Notes under the pieces: model-generated
What the model was told of the DNA's origin: nothing
The model's database searches: none
The model's input: only the letters and a program-made list of their open reading frames with translations
Shown: one piece after another, positions 48,605 to 56,564 of the stretch
Layout of the letters: the number at the start of each line of letters is the position of its first letter
How positions within the stretch are numbered: the first letter of the stretch is position 1
Position numbers and translations under genes: made by a program
DNA from: Pseudomonas sp. Root71
GTDB lineage: Bacteria > Pseudomonadota > Gammaproteobacteria > Pseudomonadales > Pseudomonadaceae
Length of the DNA stretch: 64,000 nucleotides
Assembly: GCF_001429045.1 (NCBI RefSeq)
Contig: NZ_LMHY01000012.1
Coordinates: forward strand, 24,575 to 88,574
Direction: 5' to 3'

Positions 48605-48739
48605 ACACAGGCTGATTGTGATGGATTCAGTAACAGATCATTGTGACTTTGCGCGAGCATTGCGTAGGACTTCGGACTATTATCTGTACGAAGGGGCTAC
48701 AGAACTTTGGCCGCTCGGCACTACCCTGAAGGGGGCACC

Positions 48740-48868
48740 ATGAAAGAGAAAATCCAAAACTGGCTGCATGACCTGGGCGTCGCTCTCGGCTTGATCGAGC
48801 CGCCTCTGCAACCCGTGCCAATTCGTACTGACGACGAACAACGTCGACGCCAGCAACGACGCCGGTAA
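48740..48868 (+). CDS. Small protein with arginine-rich tail
   Basis: This 42-residue protein starts MKEKIQNWLHDLGVALGLIE and ends with an arginine/glutamine-rich tail RRRQQRRR. GGGGG precedes ATG 48740 at good spacing. The N-terminal amphipathic helix plus basic tail could bind membranes or RNA. By gene order it corresponds, from memory, to PA1414 of P. aeruginosa. It may be a functional small protein, or a transcript whose RNA has the role. Confidence 0.7.
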   Translation: MKEKIQNWLHDLGVALGLIEPPLQPVPIRTDDEQRRRQQRRR

Positions 48869-48905
48869 TGGCAGATATCATCTGACAGGTGATAGGTTTC
48901 CAGTG

Positions 48906-48927
48906 GCGAGGGAGCAAGCTCCCTTGC
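48906..48927. repeat. Palindrome GCGAGGGAGCAAGCTCCCTTGC
   Basis: A 22-base near-perfect palindrome of a REP-like type commonly seen in Pseudomonas lies between the 42-aa protein gene and the ACP-like gene. Only one copy is present here. Confidence 0.65.
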
Positions 48928-48954
48928 CGCTTCGTGTACGTTTGATCACCAGCC

Positions 48955-49206
48955 TTAGTACCGCCCGATCTCCAGCAAAAACCGGCTCAAATCATTCGCC
49001 GTCCTGGCGGTCTTGAGCATCCGGTCTTCCTCCACGGTAAACGCCGTGACACCCAGTTCATCTTCCAGATGGAAGATCAGCTCTTCGATATCATTTTTAT
49101 CCAATCCCAACTGCGCCAGGCTGGCGTTGTCGTCGAAGTCGTCCCGACCTTCCAGCAGGCGGCTGATGTAGCGATGTACGACAGCACGAAGGGCGGCTTC
49201 TTTCAT
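48955..49206 (-). CDS. ACP-like protein lacking the phosphopantetheine serine
   Basis: This 83-residue protein has the acyl-carrier-protein fold pattern: LAQLGLDKNDIEELIFHLEDELGV corresponds to the helix II entry of ACP, but the serine that takes phosphopantetheine is lysine (K37). It therefore cannot carry an acyl chain in the usual way. Other features (acidic helices, length) remain ACP-like. ATG 49206 is the probable start. It lies between the 42-aa protein and an MBL hydrolase gene (both neighbours on the block resembling PA1414-PA1416). Confidence 0.75.
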   Translation of the reverse strand: MKEAALRAVVHRYISRLLEGRDDFDDNASLAQLGLDKNDIEELIFHLEDELGVTAFTVEEDRMLKTARTANDLSRFLLEIGRY

Positions 49207-49276
49207 GATCGTTCTTCGAGGAGGCGGGTGTCGTTCTTCCTGCCGGTGCAGTTCCTGTCGTTGAGTACAGCAGGCT

Positions 49277-50002
49277 TTAGCCGTGTGAGCGCTGCCATTG
49301 GTCAATCATGTTGCGTAAGTGCTCCCCGGAAAAACTCCCGAAATGCCCGCCATGCACCGTGCGGATTGACAGCCCGTGCAAGCGTTGCAGGCTGCGGGCG
49401 TAGTCATCGAGGTTGGAGTGGTAGGCGTCTTCGATCAGCGGGCCGTCGTAGATGATGTCGCCACTGAACAATGTTTCGGTGGCGGCTTCGTACAGGCAGA
49501 TGCCGCCCGGCGAGTGTCCCGGTGTGTGCACGACCTGCAATACCCGGTTGCCCAGGTCCAGCACATCCCCATCTTCGACAAACCCTGTGGCCGGTGCGGC
49601 CTTGACCCGGTATTCGGCGTAGCACAGCGGGCAATCGGGGTGCGCCTCGAACATGTCGTCGCCGACGAAGGCTTTACTCAGGTCGTTGTCGCCATCGGGC
49701 GCCGCGAGAATGTCCGCCTCGGCCGGATGCACCAGGCGTTCAGCGAACTCGTGATGACCGGCGATGTGATCGAAATGGCAGTGGCTGGCCACGGCCACCA
49801 GTGGCCGTTCGGTGATCCACGGCAGTTGCTCGCGCAGGCTGACCAGGCCCGAGCCGCTGTCGAGCAGCAGGTCTTTGTCGCGGCCCTGGATGTGCCAGAG
49901 ATTGCAGCGGTAGAAAGGCCGGATGTAGGGCTCGTGAATCAGGCGGATGCCGTCGCTGAGATGTTTGACTTCGAACCACTGGTCACGGCTGACGATCTTC
50001 AT
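49277..50002 (-). CDS. MBL-fold metallo-hydrolase
   Basis: This 241-residue protein has the metallo-beta-lactamase metal motif SHCHFDHIAGH with H74, H76, D78 and H79, then HTPGHSPGGICL and the FSGDIIYDGP site. A GGAG is 11 bases before ATG 50002. Substrate unknown; glyoxalase II, quorum-lactonase or sulfur-type hydrolase are possible. It follows a terminator for the upstream permease gene, so it is transcribed separately. Confidence 0.88.
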   Translation of the reverse strand: MKIVSRDQWFEVKHLSDGIRLIHEPYIRPFYRCNLWHIQGRDKDLLLDSGSGLVSLREQLPWITERPLVAVASHCHFDHIAGHHEFAERLVHPAEADILAAPDGDNDLSKAFVGDDMFEAHPDCPLCYAEYRVKAAPATGFVEDGDVLDLGNRVLQVVHTPGHSPGGICLYEAATETLFSGDIIYDGPLIEDAYHSNLDDYARSLQRLHGLSIRTVHGGHFGSFSGEHLRNMIDQWQRSHG

Positions 50003-50021
50003 GAGCAGTTTTCTCCAGACG

Positions 50022-50056
50022 AAAAAAAACGAGTGTGGCAACCGACGCCACACTCG
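50022..50056 (-). terminator. Intrinsic terminator of the permease operon
   Basis: CGAGTGTGGC-N7-GCCACACTCG forms a 10-bp stem followed on the minus strand by TTTTTTTT. It lies just after the sodium:solute symporter stop. Confidence 0.9.
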
Positions 50057-50087
50057 TCGAAGAAAGCATCAAGTCGTTATGTTCAGC

Positions 50088-51467
50088 TTAGGCCGCGCTG
50101 GCCACAGTCACCGGGCGACGGGACAGCAGGCTGACAGCAACAAAGCTCACCAGGCCTACACCGAGGCTGTAGTAGATCGGGGTGTTGGCGTCCAGTCCGT
50201 CCTTGAACATGAACAACAGCGCGGTGGCGAAGCCCATGCCCATGCTGGCGATAGCGCCGGCGGTGGTGGCGCGCTTCCAGAAAATCGCACCCATCAGCGG
50301 GATCAGCATGCCGCCTACCAACAGGTTGTAGGCCAGGGTCAGGGCGCTGATCACGTCGTTCACGATCAGGGCGATGCCCAATACCACGATGCCGGTCAAC
50401 AGGGTGAACAGGCGGTTGATCGCCAGGCTCGACTGTTTACCGCCACGCAGTTTCGGCAGCAGGTCTTCGGTCAGGGTGGTTGCAGCGGCCAGCAGGCCGG
50501 CGCTGGCGGTGGACATCATGGCGGCCAGTGCGGCAGCGATCACCAGGCCACGGATACCGTCCGGCAGGGACAATTTCACAATCGCGGCGAAGGCGTTGTT
50601 GACGTTGTCCAGGTCCGGGATCAGAACGTGGGCAGCCATGCCGATCAGGGCGCAGGCCAGGCCGTAGAGGATGCAGTAGATACCGGCAGCGGTACCGGCA
50701 ACCTGAGCCACTTTGGCGGTCTTGACGGTAAACACTCGTTGCCAGATGTCCTGACCGATCAGGATGCCGAAGAAGTAGATCATGAAGTAGGTGATGATGG
50801 TGTCCCAACCGATGGTGGTGAAGCTGAAGCTCGCCGCCGGCAGTTTCAGCACCAACTCATCCCAGCCGCCGACGCGGTACAGGCAGATCGGCAACAGGAT
50901 GAACATCAGGCCGACAGTCTTGATCACGAACTGGACGATGTCGGTCAGGGTCAGGGACCACATGCCGCCGATCGCCGAGTAGACCACCACCACGCCGCCG
51001 CCGAGCAGTACCGAGATCCAGAACGGCAGGCCGAACAGCACTTGCAGCACGGTGCCGATTGCCAGGATCGAGGTCACGCCGATCATCAGCGCGTAGGCCA
51101 GCATGATTACCGCGCTCGCGGAGCGGGCCATCGGGTTGTAGCGTTTTTCCAGGACCTGGGTAACGGTGTAGATCTTCAGCTTCAGCAGCGGTTTGGCGAG
51201 GAACAGGTTCAGCGCCACGATCCCGCAACCCAGGGCCGCACACAGCCAGAAACCGGAGATGCCATGCACATAGCCCAGACGCACGGTGCCCACGGTGGAC
51301 GCACCGCCCAGGACGGTGGCAGCCATGGTGCCCATGTACAGGCTTGGGCCGAGGTTACGACCGGCGACCAAAAAGTCTTCGTTGGTCTTGGCCTTGCGCA
51401 TGCCGTAGTAGCCGAGTATCAGCATCGCGGCGGCGTAGATGAGTACGACGAATAAATCCAAAGCCAT
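50088..51467 (-). CDS. Sodium:solute symporter
   Basis: This 459-residue protein has 13 or so hydrophobic segments and matches the SSS family: VAGRNLGPSLYMGTMAATVLGGASTVG, and the sodium-binding region KPLLKLKIYTVTQVLEKRYN. It is the last gene of the gbuA operon, separated from the NCS1 permease gene by a REP pair. From memory it corresponds to PA1418. It may import 4-guanidinobutyrate or a related compound. Confidence 0.88.
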   Translation of the reverse strand: MALDLFVVLIYAAAMLILGYYGMRKAKTNEDFLVAGRNLGPSLYMGTMAATVLGGASTVGTVRLGYVHGISGFWLCAALGCGIVALNLFLAKPLLKLKIYTVTQVLEKRYNPMARSASAVIMLAYALMIGVTSILAIGTVLQVLFGLPFWISVLLGGGVVVVYSAIGGMWSLTLTDIVQFVIKTVGLMFILLPICLYRVGGWDELVLKLPAASFSFTTIGWDTIITYFMIYFFGILIGQDIWQRVFTVKTAKVAQVAGTAAGIYCILYGLACALIGMAAHVLIPDLDNVNNAFAAIVKLSLPDGIRGLVIAAALAAMMSTASAGLLAAATTLTEDLLPKLRGGKQSSLAINRLFTLLTGIVVLGIALIVNDVISALTLAYNLLVGGMLIPLMGAIFWKRATTAGAIASMGMGFATALLFMFKDGLDANTPIYYSLGVGLVSFVAVSLLSRRPVTVASAA

Positions 51468-51514
51468 TATGGCGTGTCTCCGATTGTCTTTTTTATGTGA
51501 GGCTGAAAATCAAT

Positions 51515-51608
51515 CCCTGTGGGAGCGGGCTTGCTCGCGAAAGCGGTCTGTCAGTCACATCAATGTTGGATGTGCTGCCGTCTTCGCGGGCAAGCCCGCT
51601 CCCACAGG
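51515..51608. repeat. REP pair, family A, inside the gbu operon
   Basis: Inverted REP copies lie at 51515-51541 and 51582-51608 between two same-strand permease genes. This placement within an operon could affect transcript stability between the two genes. Confidence 0.9.
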
Positions 51609-51629
51609 TAGTGCGTTTAGTTCATTGAA

Positions 51630-53141
51630 TCAGGCGGCTTGACGCATCGCCGGTTTAGCGAGCGAATCCGTGCTCTTGCTGCGAGGGTCGTTCGGACCGA
51701 ACACTGCGCTCGATTCCGGGAACAGGCTCAGCAGCGCCAGGTACACCAGCGAGGCCAGGCCCAGGGTCACCGGCAGGCTGATGTCGATACCACCGGCCAT
51801 TTCGCCCAGCGGCCCGACAAACTGGCCCGGCAGGTTCACGAAGCACAGGCCGACGGCCGCGCTCGGGATCCAGGCGCCCAGGCCACGCCAGTTCCAGCCG
51901 TGGGTGAACCAGTAGCGGCCACCTTTCTCGCCACGGGTGAACACTTGCAGGTCATCCGGGCAGTAGAAGCCGCGACGCACCAGCAGGCCGATGATCATGA
52001 TCACCATCCACGGGGTGGTGCAGGTGATGATCAGCACGGCGAAGGTCGACACGCTCTGCACCAGGTTGGCCGCGAAGCGCCCGATGAAGATGAACGCAAT
52101 CGACATCACACCGATCAGCAGCGTGGCCTTGACCCGCGACAGCACCCGAGGAAACACGCTGGACATGTCCAGGCCGGTGCCGTAGAGCGAGGTGGTGCCG
52201 GTGGACATGCCGCCGATGACCGCGATCAGGCACACCGGCAGGAAGAACCAGCTCGGCGATACCGCCAGCAGGCCGCCGACATAGTTGTTGGCCGCAATGT
52301 AGTCCGGCGCCTTGACCGCTACGATGGTGGCGGTGACGAGGCCGAACAGGAACGGAATCAGCGTGGCGAGTTGCGCGGCAATCACCGATACCATGATCCG
52401 GCCTTTGGGCGTATCGCGCGGGATATAGCGCGACCAGTCACCGAGGAACGCACCGAAGGAGATCGGGTTGCTCATGGCGACCAGTGCTGCCCCGATGAAC
52501 GCAGCCCAGAAACCGGCCTGGCCCATGGCGACGGTGCCGGCGTACTGGCTGTCGAATGCAGGGGCGAACGCGAAAACCCCCAGCAGGAACAGCAGGCTGG
52601 CCGCCCACACCGCAATGCGGTTGACCCACAGCATGAAGCGGAAGCCATAGATGCACACGGTCAATACCAGCAGCGCGAACAGACCGTAGGCCAGGCCCAG
52701 GGTCAGATCGGTTTCCGGCAGATCGATCAGGCGCTTGGCACCGCCCACCAGCGCATCGCCCGAACTCCAGACGGAGAGCGAGAAGAACGCGATTGCGGTC
52801 AGCAACGACAGGAAGGAGCCGACGATTCGCCCGTGCACGCCGAAGTGTGCGCCGGAAGAGACGGCGTTGTTGGTGCCGTTGATGGGGCCGAACAGGCCCA
52901 TCGGCGCCAGGATCAGCGAACCGAGTACCACGCCCAGCACAATCGCCCAGACGCCCGCCTGAAAGGACAGGCCGAACAGTACCGGGAAACTGCCGAGCAC
53001 GGCGGTGGCAAAGGTGTTGGCGCCGCCGAAGATCAGGCGAAACAGATCGCTGGGCTTGGCGTCACGCTCATTGTCCGGGATCTGTTCGACCCCGTTTGTT
53101 TCGATGCTGCTAAGGCTTTTTTCGTTGTTTTTGTTATTCAT
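51630..53141 (-). CDS. NCS1-family cytosine/purine/allantoin-type permease
   Basis: This 503-residue permease has about 12 membrane segments and the NCS1 pattern: DLFRLIFGGANTFATAVLGSFPVLFGL and GPINGTNNAVSSGAHFGVHGRIVGSF; the middle reads PISFGAFLGDWSRYIPRDTP. GGAG precedes ATG 53141. It lies between the SnoaL-like gene and the SSS permease in one operon with gbuA. From memory it corresponds to PA1419. Its substrate is probably linked to guanidinobutyrate use, but this is inference. Confidence 0.9.
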   Translation of the reverse strand: MNNKNNEKSLSSIETNGVEQIPDNERDAKPSDLFRLIFGGANTFATAVLGSFPVLFGLSFQAGVWAIVLGVVLGSLILAPMGLFGPINGTNNAVSSGAHFGVHGRIVGSFLSLLTAIAFFSLSVWSSGDALVGGAKRLIDLPETDLTLGLAYGLFALLVLTVCIYGFRFMLWVNRIAVWAASLLFLLGVFAFAPAFDSQYAGTVAMGQAGFWAAFIGAALVAMSNPISFGAFLGDWSRYIPRDTPKGRIMVSVIAAQLATLIPFLFGLVTATIVAVKAPDYIAANNYVGGLLAVSPSWFFLPVCLIAVIGGMSTGTTSLYGTGLDMSSVFPRVLSRVKATLLIGVMSIAFIFIGRFAANLVQSVSTFAVLIITCTTPWMVIMIIGLLVRRGFYCPDDLQVFTRGEKGGRYWFTHGWNWRGLGAWIPSAAVGLCFVNLPGQFVGPLGEMAGGIDISLPVTLGLASLVYLALLSLFPESSAVFGPNDPRSKSTDSLAKPAMRQAA

Positions 53142-53196
53142 GACCAGCTCCGATCATAAAGGCGCGCTCATCGTGCGTGAGCATCACCTGTGTTGG

Positions 53197-53619
53197 CTAA
53201 GGGGGTGGCAGCCCTTCCGGCATCGCGGACAAATGTTCGTGGCAGGCCAGCCATAGGCCTTGTTGTTCTTGGCCAGACGCTTGTTTCTTGAAAACAATCG
53301 TCTCGCGCTCCTGGCTGAAGTGTTGCTCCCCTTGCATGCGCAACTCGGTGGCCACGTCATGGATGAAAATCGCCACGTCACCCTGCAGGCTGACGAAAGC
53401 GTTGCTTGAGGTGCACGAGAGCACCTCGAAGCCATCCTCGGAGCGCCAGCCGTCCCACATCGCCTGATAGGCGTCGCGCGACAGCAGGGGCTGTTCGAGG
53501 GTGTAGAAGACGAAGCTGGCTTCAACGCTGAACGCGCCGAAGTAGGCTTCGCGATCGTTACGGGCAAAAGCGGACACCAGATCGGCGGCGGCTTTGAGCA
53601 CCTGATCACGTTCGTTCAT
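53197..53619 (-). CDS. SnoaL/NTF2-like protein
   Basis: This 140-residue protein has an NTF2-like fold pattern: LKAAADLVSAFARNDREAYFGAFSVEASF and SCTSSNAFVSLQGDVAIFIHDVATEL. It starts 9 bases after gbuA ends, so it is co-translated, and GAGG precedes ATG 53619. The function in the gbu operon is unknown; from memory it corresponds to PA1420. Confidence 0.85.
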   Translation of the reverse strand: MNERDQVLKAAADLVSAFARNDREAYFGAFSVEASFVFYTLEQPLLSRDAYQAMWDGWRSEDGFEVLSCTSSNAFVSLQGDVAIFIHDVATELRMQGEQHFSQERETIVFKKQASGQEQQGLWLACHEHLSAMPEGLPPP

Positions 53620-53628
53620 GACCGATCC

Positions 53629-54579
53629 TCAGCGGTGGACTACGCCAGGCAGTACGCAGAGCATTTCGTACAGCAGGTTGGCGGCCAGCAGCGAGGTGTT
53701 GCCGGTGGTGTCGTAAGCGGGCGAGACTTCTACCAGATCGCAACCGACCAGGTCGAGGCCTTGGCAGCCACGAACGATCTCGATCGCCTGAATGGTCGTC
53801 AGACCGCCGATTTCCGGGGTACCGGTACCCGGTGCCCAGGCCGGGTCGATGCCGTCGATGTCGAAGCTCAGGTACACCGGGCCGCCGCCGACTTTCTCGC
53901 GGACTTCAGCCATCAAGGGCTCCAGCGATTTGTGCCAGCACTCTTCAGCCTGAACCACACGGAAGCCCTGGTTGCGGCTCCAGTTGAAGTCGTCAGCGGT
54001 GTAGCCCTGGGCGCGCAGGCCGATCTGCACGACGCGGTCCGGATCCAGCAGGCCTTCTTCGACAGCGCGACGGAAGGTGGTGCCGTGGGCGATCTTCTCG
54101 CCGAACATGTGGTCGTTCACATCGGCGTGGGCGTCGATGTGCACCAGGCCGACCTTGCCGTGCTTTTTATGAATGGCTCGCAGGATCGGCAGGGTGATGG
54201 TGTGGTCGCCGCCCAGGGTCAGCGGGATCACGTCGTGTTCAAGGATGTTGTTGTAGGATTCTTCGATGATCCGTACGGCATCCAGCAGGTTGAACGTGTT
54301 GATTGCGATGTCGCCGATGTCGGCAACCGACAGCGAGTCGAACGGGGCAGCGCCGGTGGCCATGTTGTACGGGCGGATCATCACCGACTCGGCGCGGATT
54401 TCGCGAGGTCCGAAACGGGTGCCGGGGCGCAGGGAGGTACCGATGTCCAGGGGCACGCCTACAAAGGCAGCGTCCAGGCCGGCAGCGGTATTCAAATGGG
54501 GGAGTCGCATCATGGTGGCGATGCCGCCGAAGCGCGGCATTTCGTTGCCGCCCAGTGGTTGGTGAAGAATCTTGTCCAC
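53629..54579 (-). CDS. gbuA: Guanidinobutyrase
   Basis: This 316-residue enzyme is a ureohydrolase that converts 4-guanidinobutyrate to 4-aminobutyrate and urea. The dinuclear manganese ligands are H126 (GGDHTI), D149, H151 and D153 (DAHAD), and D240 and D242 (DIDGIDP). The start is GTG 54579 with GAGG 8 bases upstream. It heads an operon with the SnoaL-like protein, the NCS1 permease and the sodium symporter. The divergent LysR gene gbuR and a dyad lie upstream. Agmatinase is the nearest alternative, but the gene order favours GbuA. Confidence 0.92.
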   Translation of the reverse strand: MDKILHQPLGGNEMPRFGGIATMMRLPHLNTAAGLDAAFVGVPLDIGTSLRPGTRFGPREIRAESVMIRPYNMATGAAPFDSLSVADIGDIAINTFNLLDAVRIIEESYNNILEHDVIPLTLGGDHTITLPILRAIHKKHGKVGLVHIDAHADVNDHMFGEKIAHGTTFRRAVEEGLLDPDRVVQIGLRAQGYTADDFNWSRNQGFRVVQAEECWHKSLEPLMAEVREKVGGGPVYLSFDIDGIDPAWAPGTGTPEIGGLTTIQAIEIVRGCQGLDLVGCDLVEVSPAYDTTGNTSLLAANLLYEMLCVLPGVVHR

Positions 54580-54701
54580 GGGTAGGGCCTCATCGTCGTT
54601 GTTTTATTTATGTCGGTTGCCGTTAACGGAAGTACGGGCGAACCTTGTGGCGCCGATTCTGCGAAATGTAGTGACCGGGAAGAATCGCTACGGGCAAATA
54701 C

Positions 54702-54725
54702 TTAGTTCAGATTTTTCTAAACTAA
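54702..54725. promoter_or_regulatory. LysR-type dyad between gbuA and gbuR
   Basis: TTAGTTCAG-N6-CTAAACTAA is an inverted repeat of 9-bp arms with one mismatch, in an AT-rich patch. It lies 123-146 bases upstream of gbuA and about 200 bases upstream of gbuR, and fits a GbuR operator. Confidence 0.6.
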
Positions 54726-54777
54726 TGTGCGAGAGATCGATAGACTTCACCGCAACACGAAAGCTGCAGATAAACCT

Positions 54778-54872
54778 GTAGGAGCTGCCGCAGGCTGCGA
54801 TCTTTTGATTTCCAGCGGTCTCAGATCGCACAGAGTCAAGATCAAAAGATCGCAGCCTGCGGCAGCTCCTAC
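54778..54872. repeat. REP-like inverted pair, family B
   Basis: Inverse copies at 54778-54809 and 54840-54872 lie between the gbu operator and gbuR. The remaining bases of the 344-base gap show nothing else. Confidence 0.85.
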
Positions 54873-54923
54873 TGGGCTGTAGCCAGAGCCAGCTGAAATT
54901 CGAGCGGTGTTTGGAGAGTCCCA

Positions 54924-55817
54924 ATGGCCAACGCTTTACCCGACCTGAAACTATTGCGCATCTTCGTCAGCGTGGTGCGCCATCAGGGGTTCGCCAACGC
55001 CCAGCAGGAACTCAATCTCTCGACGTCGGCCATCAGCACCTACATGAGCCAGCTCGAAACCGCCCTCGGCCTGGTGCTGTGCCATCGCGGCCGTGGCGGT
55101 TTCAGCCTGACCAGCAAGGGCGAGCTGTTCCATCAGGAAACCCTGCGCCTGTTGGGCGAACTCGAAGGCTTCGAGCAGTACGCCGCCGCCCTCAAGGGAG
55201 AGTTGCGCGGTACCTTGAACCTCGGGGTGATCGACTCCACCGTCAGTGACAAGGCCCTGCCGTTCGCCGAAGCCATCGGCGCCTACAGCCAGGAGCACCC
55301 GGCCGTGCACTTGCACCTGTCGGTGATGAGCCCTTATGAATTGCAACTCGGGGTGCAGGACAACCGTCTCGACCTGGCCATCGGCGCGTTTTCCACGCGC
55401 ATGAGCGGCCTGGTGTACATGCCGCTGTACCGTGAACAACACTGGTTGTATTGCAGCACGCGGCATCCTCTGTTCAACGAGCGGCGCATCCCCGAGCAAG
55501 TCATCACTCAACAGCGCATGGTCGGTCGTGGCTACTGGAGCCAGGCCGAACTGGCGCGCCACGGGTTCAAACACAGCGCCGCGACGGTAGAAAGTATGGA
55601 GGCCCAGTTGATCCTGGTGCTGTCCGGCGCCTACATCGGCTACCTGCCGGAGCACTACGCCCAGGCCTGGGCCGACAAGGGTGATTTGCGGGTGTTGCTG
55701 CCGGCGACCTTCGGTTATCAGGCGCCGTTCTCGATGATCGTGCGTCGGGGGCGCAGCCGCGAGCCGCTGATCCAGACATTCCGTGATTTGCTTAAAGCCC
55801 AACTGAATCAGGCATAA
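54924..55817 (+). CDS. gbuR: LysR-family regulator GbuR
   Basis: This 297-residue regulator has an N-terminal HTH (ANAQQELNLSTSAISTYMSQLETALG, about residues 24-48) and a LysR effector domain. By divergence from gbuA, and by the P. aeruginosa order recalled, it is the 4-guanidinobutyrate-responsive activator of the operon. The DTW-domain gene begins 5 bases after its stop, so the two may be co-transcribed. Confidence 0.88.
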   Translation: MANALPDLKLLRIFVSVVRHQGFANAQQELNLSTSAISTYMSQLETALGLVLCHRGRGGFSLTSKGELFHQETLRLLGELEGFEQYAAALKGELRGTLNLGVIDSTVSDKALPFAEAIGAYSQEHPAVHLHLSVMSPYELQLGVQDNRLDLAIGAFSTRMSGLVYMPLYREQHWLYCSTRHPLFNERRIPEQVITQQRMVGRGYWSQAELARHGFKHSAATVESMEAQLILVLSGAYIGYLPEHYAQAWADKGDLRVLLPATFGYQAPFSMIVRRGRSREPLIQTFRDLLKAQLNQA

Positions 55818-55822
55818 AGACG

Positions 55823-56419
55823 ATGTCCAGAGTTCAATGTCCGCGCTGCCTGCGCCCGCAAAGCCACTGCCTGTGCCCGTTGATCCCAAGCCTCGACAGC
55901 CGCACCCGGGTACTGTTGTTGCAGCATCCGAGCGAAGTGAATCATGCGTTGAACACCGCGCGTCTGGCGGCGCTTGGGTTGAAGAATGCCGAGTTGATCG
56001 TCGGCGAGGTGTTCGAGGATTTGCCGACGCTGTTGAATCAGCCGGGGTATCGGGCGCGGTTACTGTTTCCCGGCGAAGATGCCCAACCGATGCAGGCGTG
56101 TACCGCGACGGACGAACCCTTGTTGCTGGTGGTTCCCGACGGCACCTGGCGCAAGGCGCGCAAGATGTTGCACCTCAATCCGCTGCTGGCGGCGTTGCCG
56201 AGGGTGACGCTGGCCGAGGGCGGCGTGTCCCGCTATCGCCTGCGCAAGGCGCCGGGACCGGGGGCGTTGTCGACGGTGGAGGCGATTGTGCAGGCGCTGG
56301 AAACCCTCGAAGCGCCGGCGACGTTTGCGCCGTTGTTGAAGCCGTTCGAGGCGTTGATCGAGGGGCAGATTGCGGCGATGGGGGAGGAGGTTTACCAGCG
56401 TAACCATGGACCGAAATAG
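55823..56419 (+). CDS. DTW-domain tRNA-uridine aminocarboxypropyltransferase (TapT)
   Basis: This 198-residue protein has a DTW-type motif (VVPDGTWRKARKMLHLNP) and an N-terminal zinc-like cysteine cluster (C6, C9, C16, C18). DTW-domain enzymes add an aminocarboxypropyl group from SAM to uridine in tRNA. The 5-base spacing after gbuR puts it in the same transcript, but no functional link to guanidinobutyrate is evident. Confidence 0.88.
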   Translation: MSRVQCPRCLRPQSHCLCPLIPSLDSRTRVLLLQHPSEVNHALNTARLAALGLKNAELIVGEVFEDLPTLLNQPGYRARLLFPGEDAQPMQACTATDEPLLLVVPDGTWRKARKMLHLNPLLAALPRVTLAEGGVSRYRLRKAPGPGALSTVEAIVQALETLEAPATFAPLLKPFEALIEGQIAAMGEEVYQRNHGPK

Positions 56420-56437
56420 TCGGTGCCTGTCATGGCC

Positions 56438-56530
56438 CCATCGCGAGCAAGCTCGCTCCCACAGGGTTACTGGCGTTCTCAGAATTTGCGTTCGACGCGG
56501 ACACTGTGGGAGCGAGCTTGCTCGCGATGG
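56438..56530. repeat. REP pair, family A
   Basis: Inverted REP copies lie at 56438-56464 and 56504-56530, between the DTW gene and the convergent HlyD gene. Confidence 0.9.
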
Positions 56531-56564
56531 CGGCAGATCAGTCACCGCAGATTCTGGATACTGC

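Noticed and set aside
48616..48629. Possible Anr/FNR site upstream of the 42-aa protein gene
   Set aside because: TTGTG-N4-ATTCA matches the TTGAT-N4-ATCAA pattern at only 6 of 10 positions, too weak to list as a site.
49947..51455. 502-codon plus-strand frame rich in His/Gln opposite the symporter gene
   Set aside because: His/Gln-rich antisense of hydrophobic codons; the minus strand holds a clear membrane protein.
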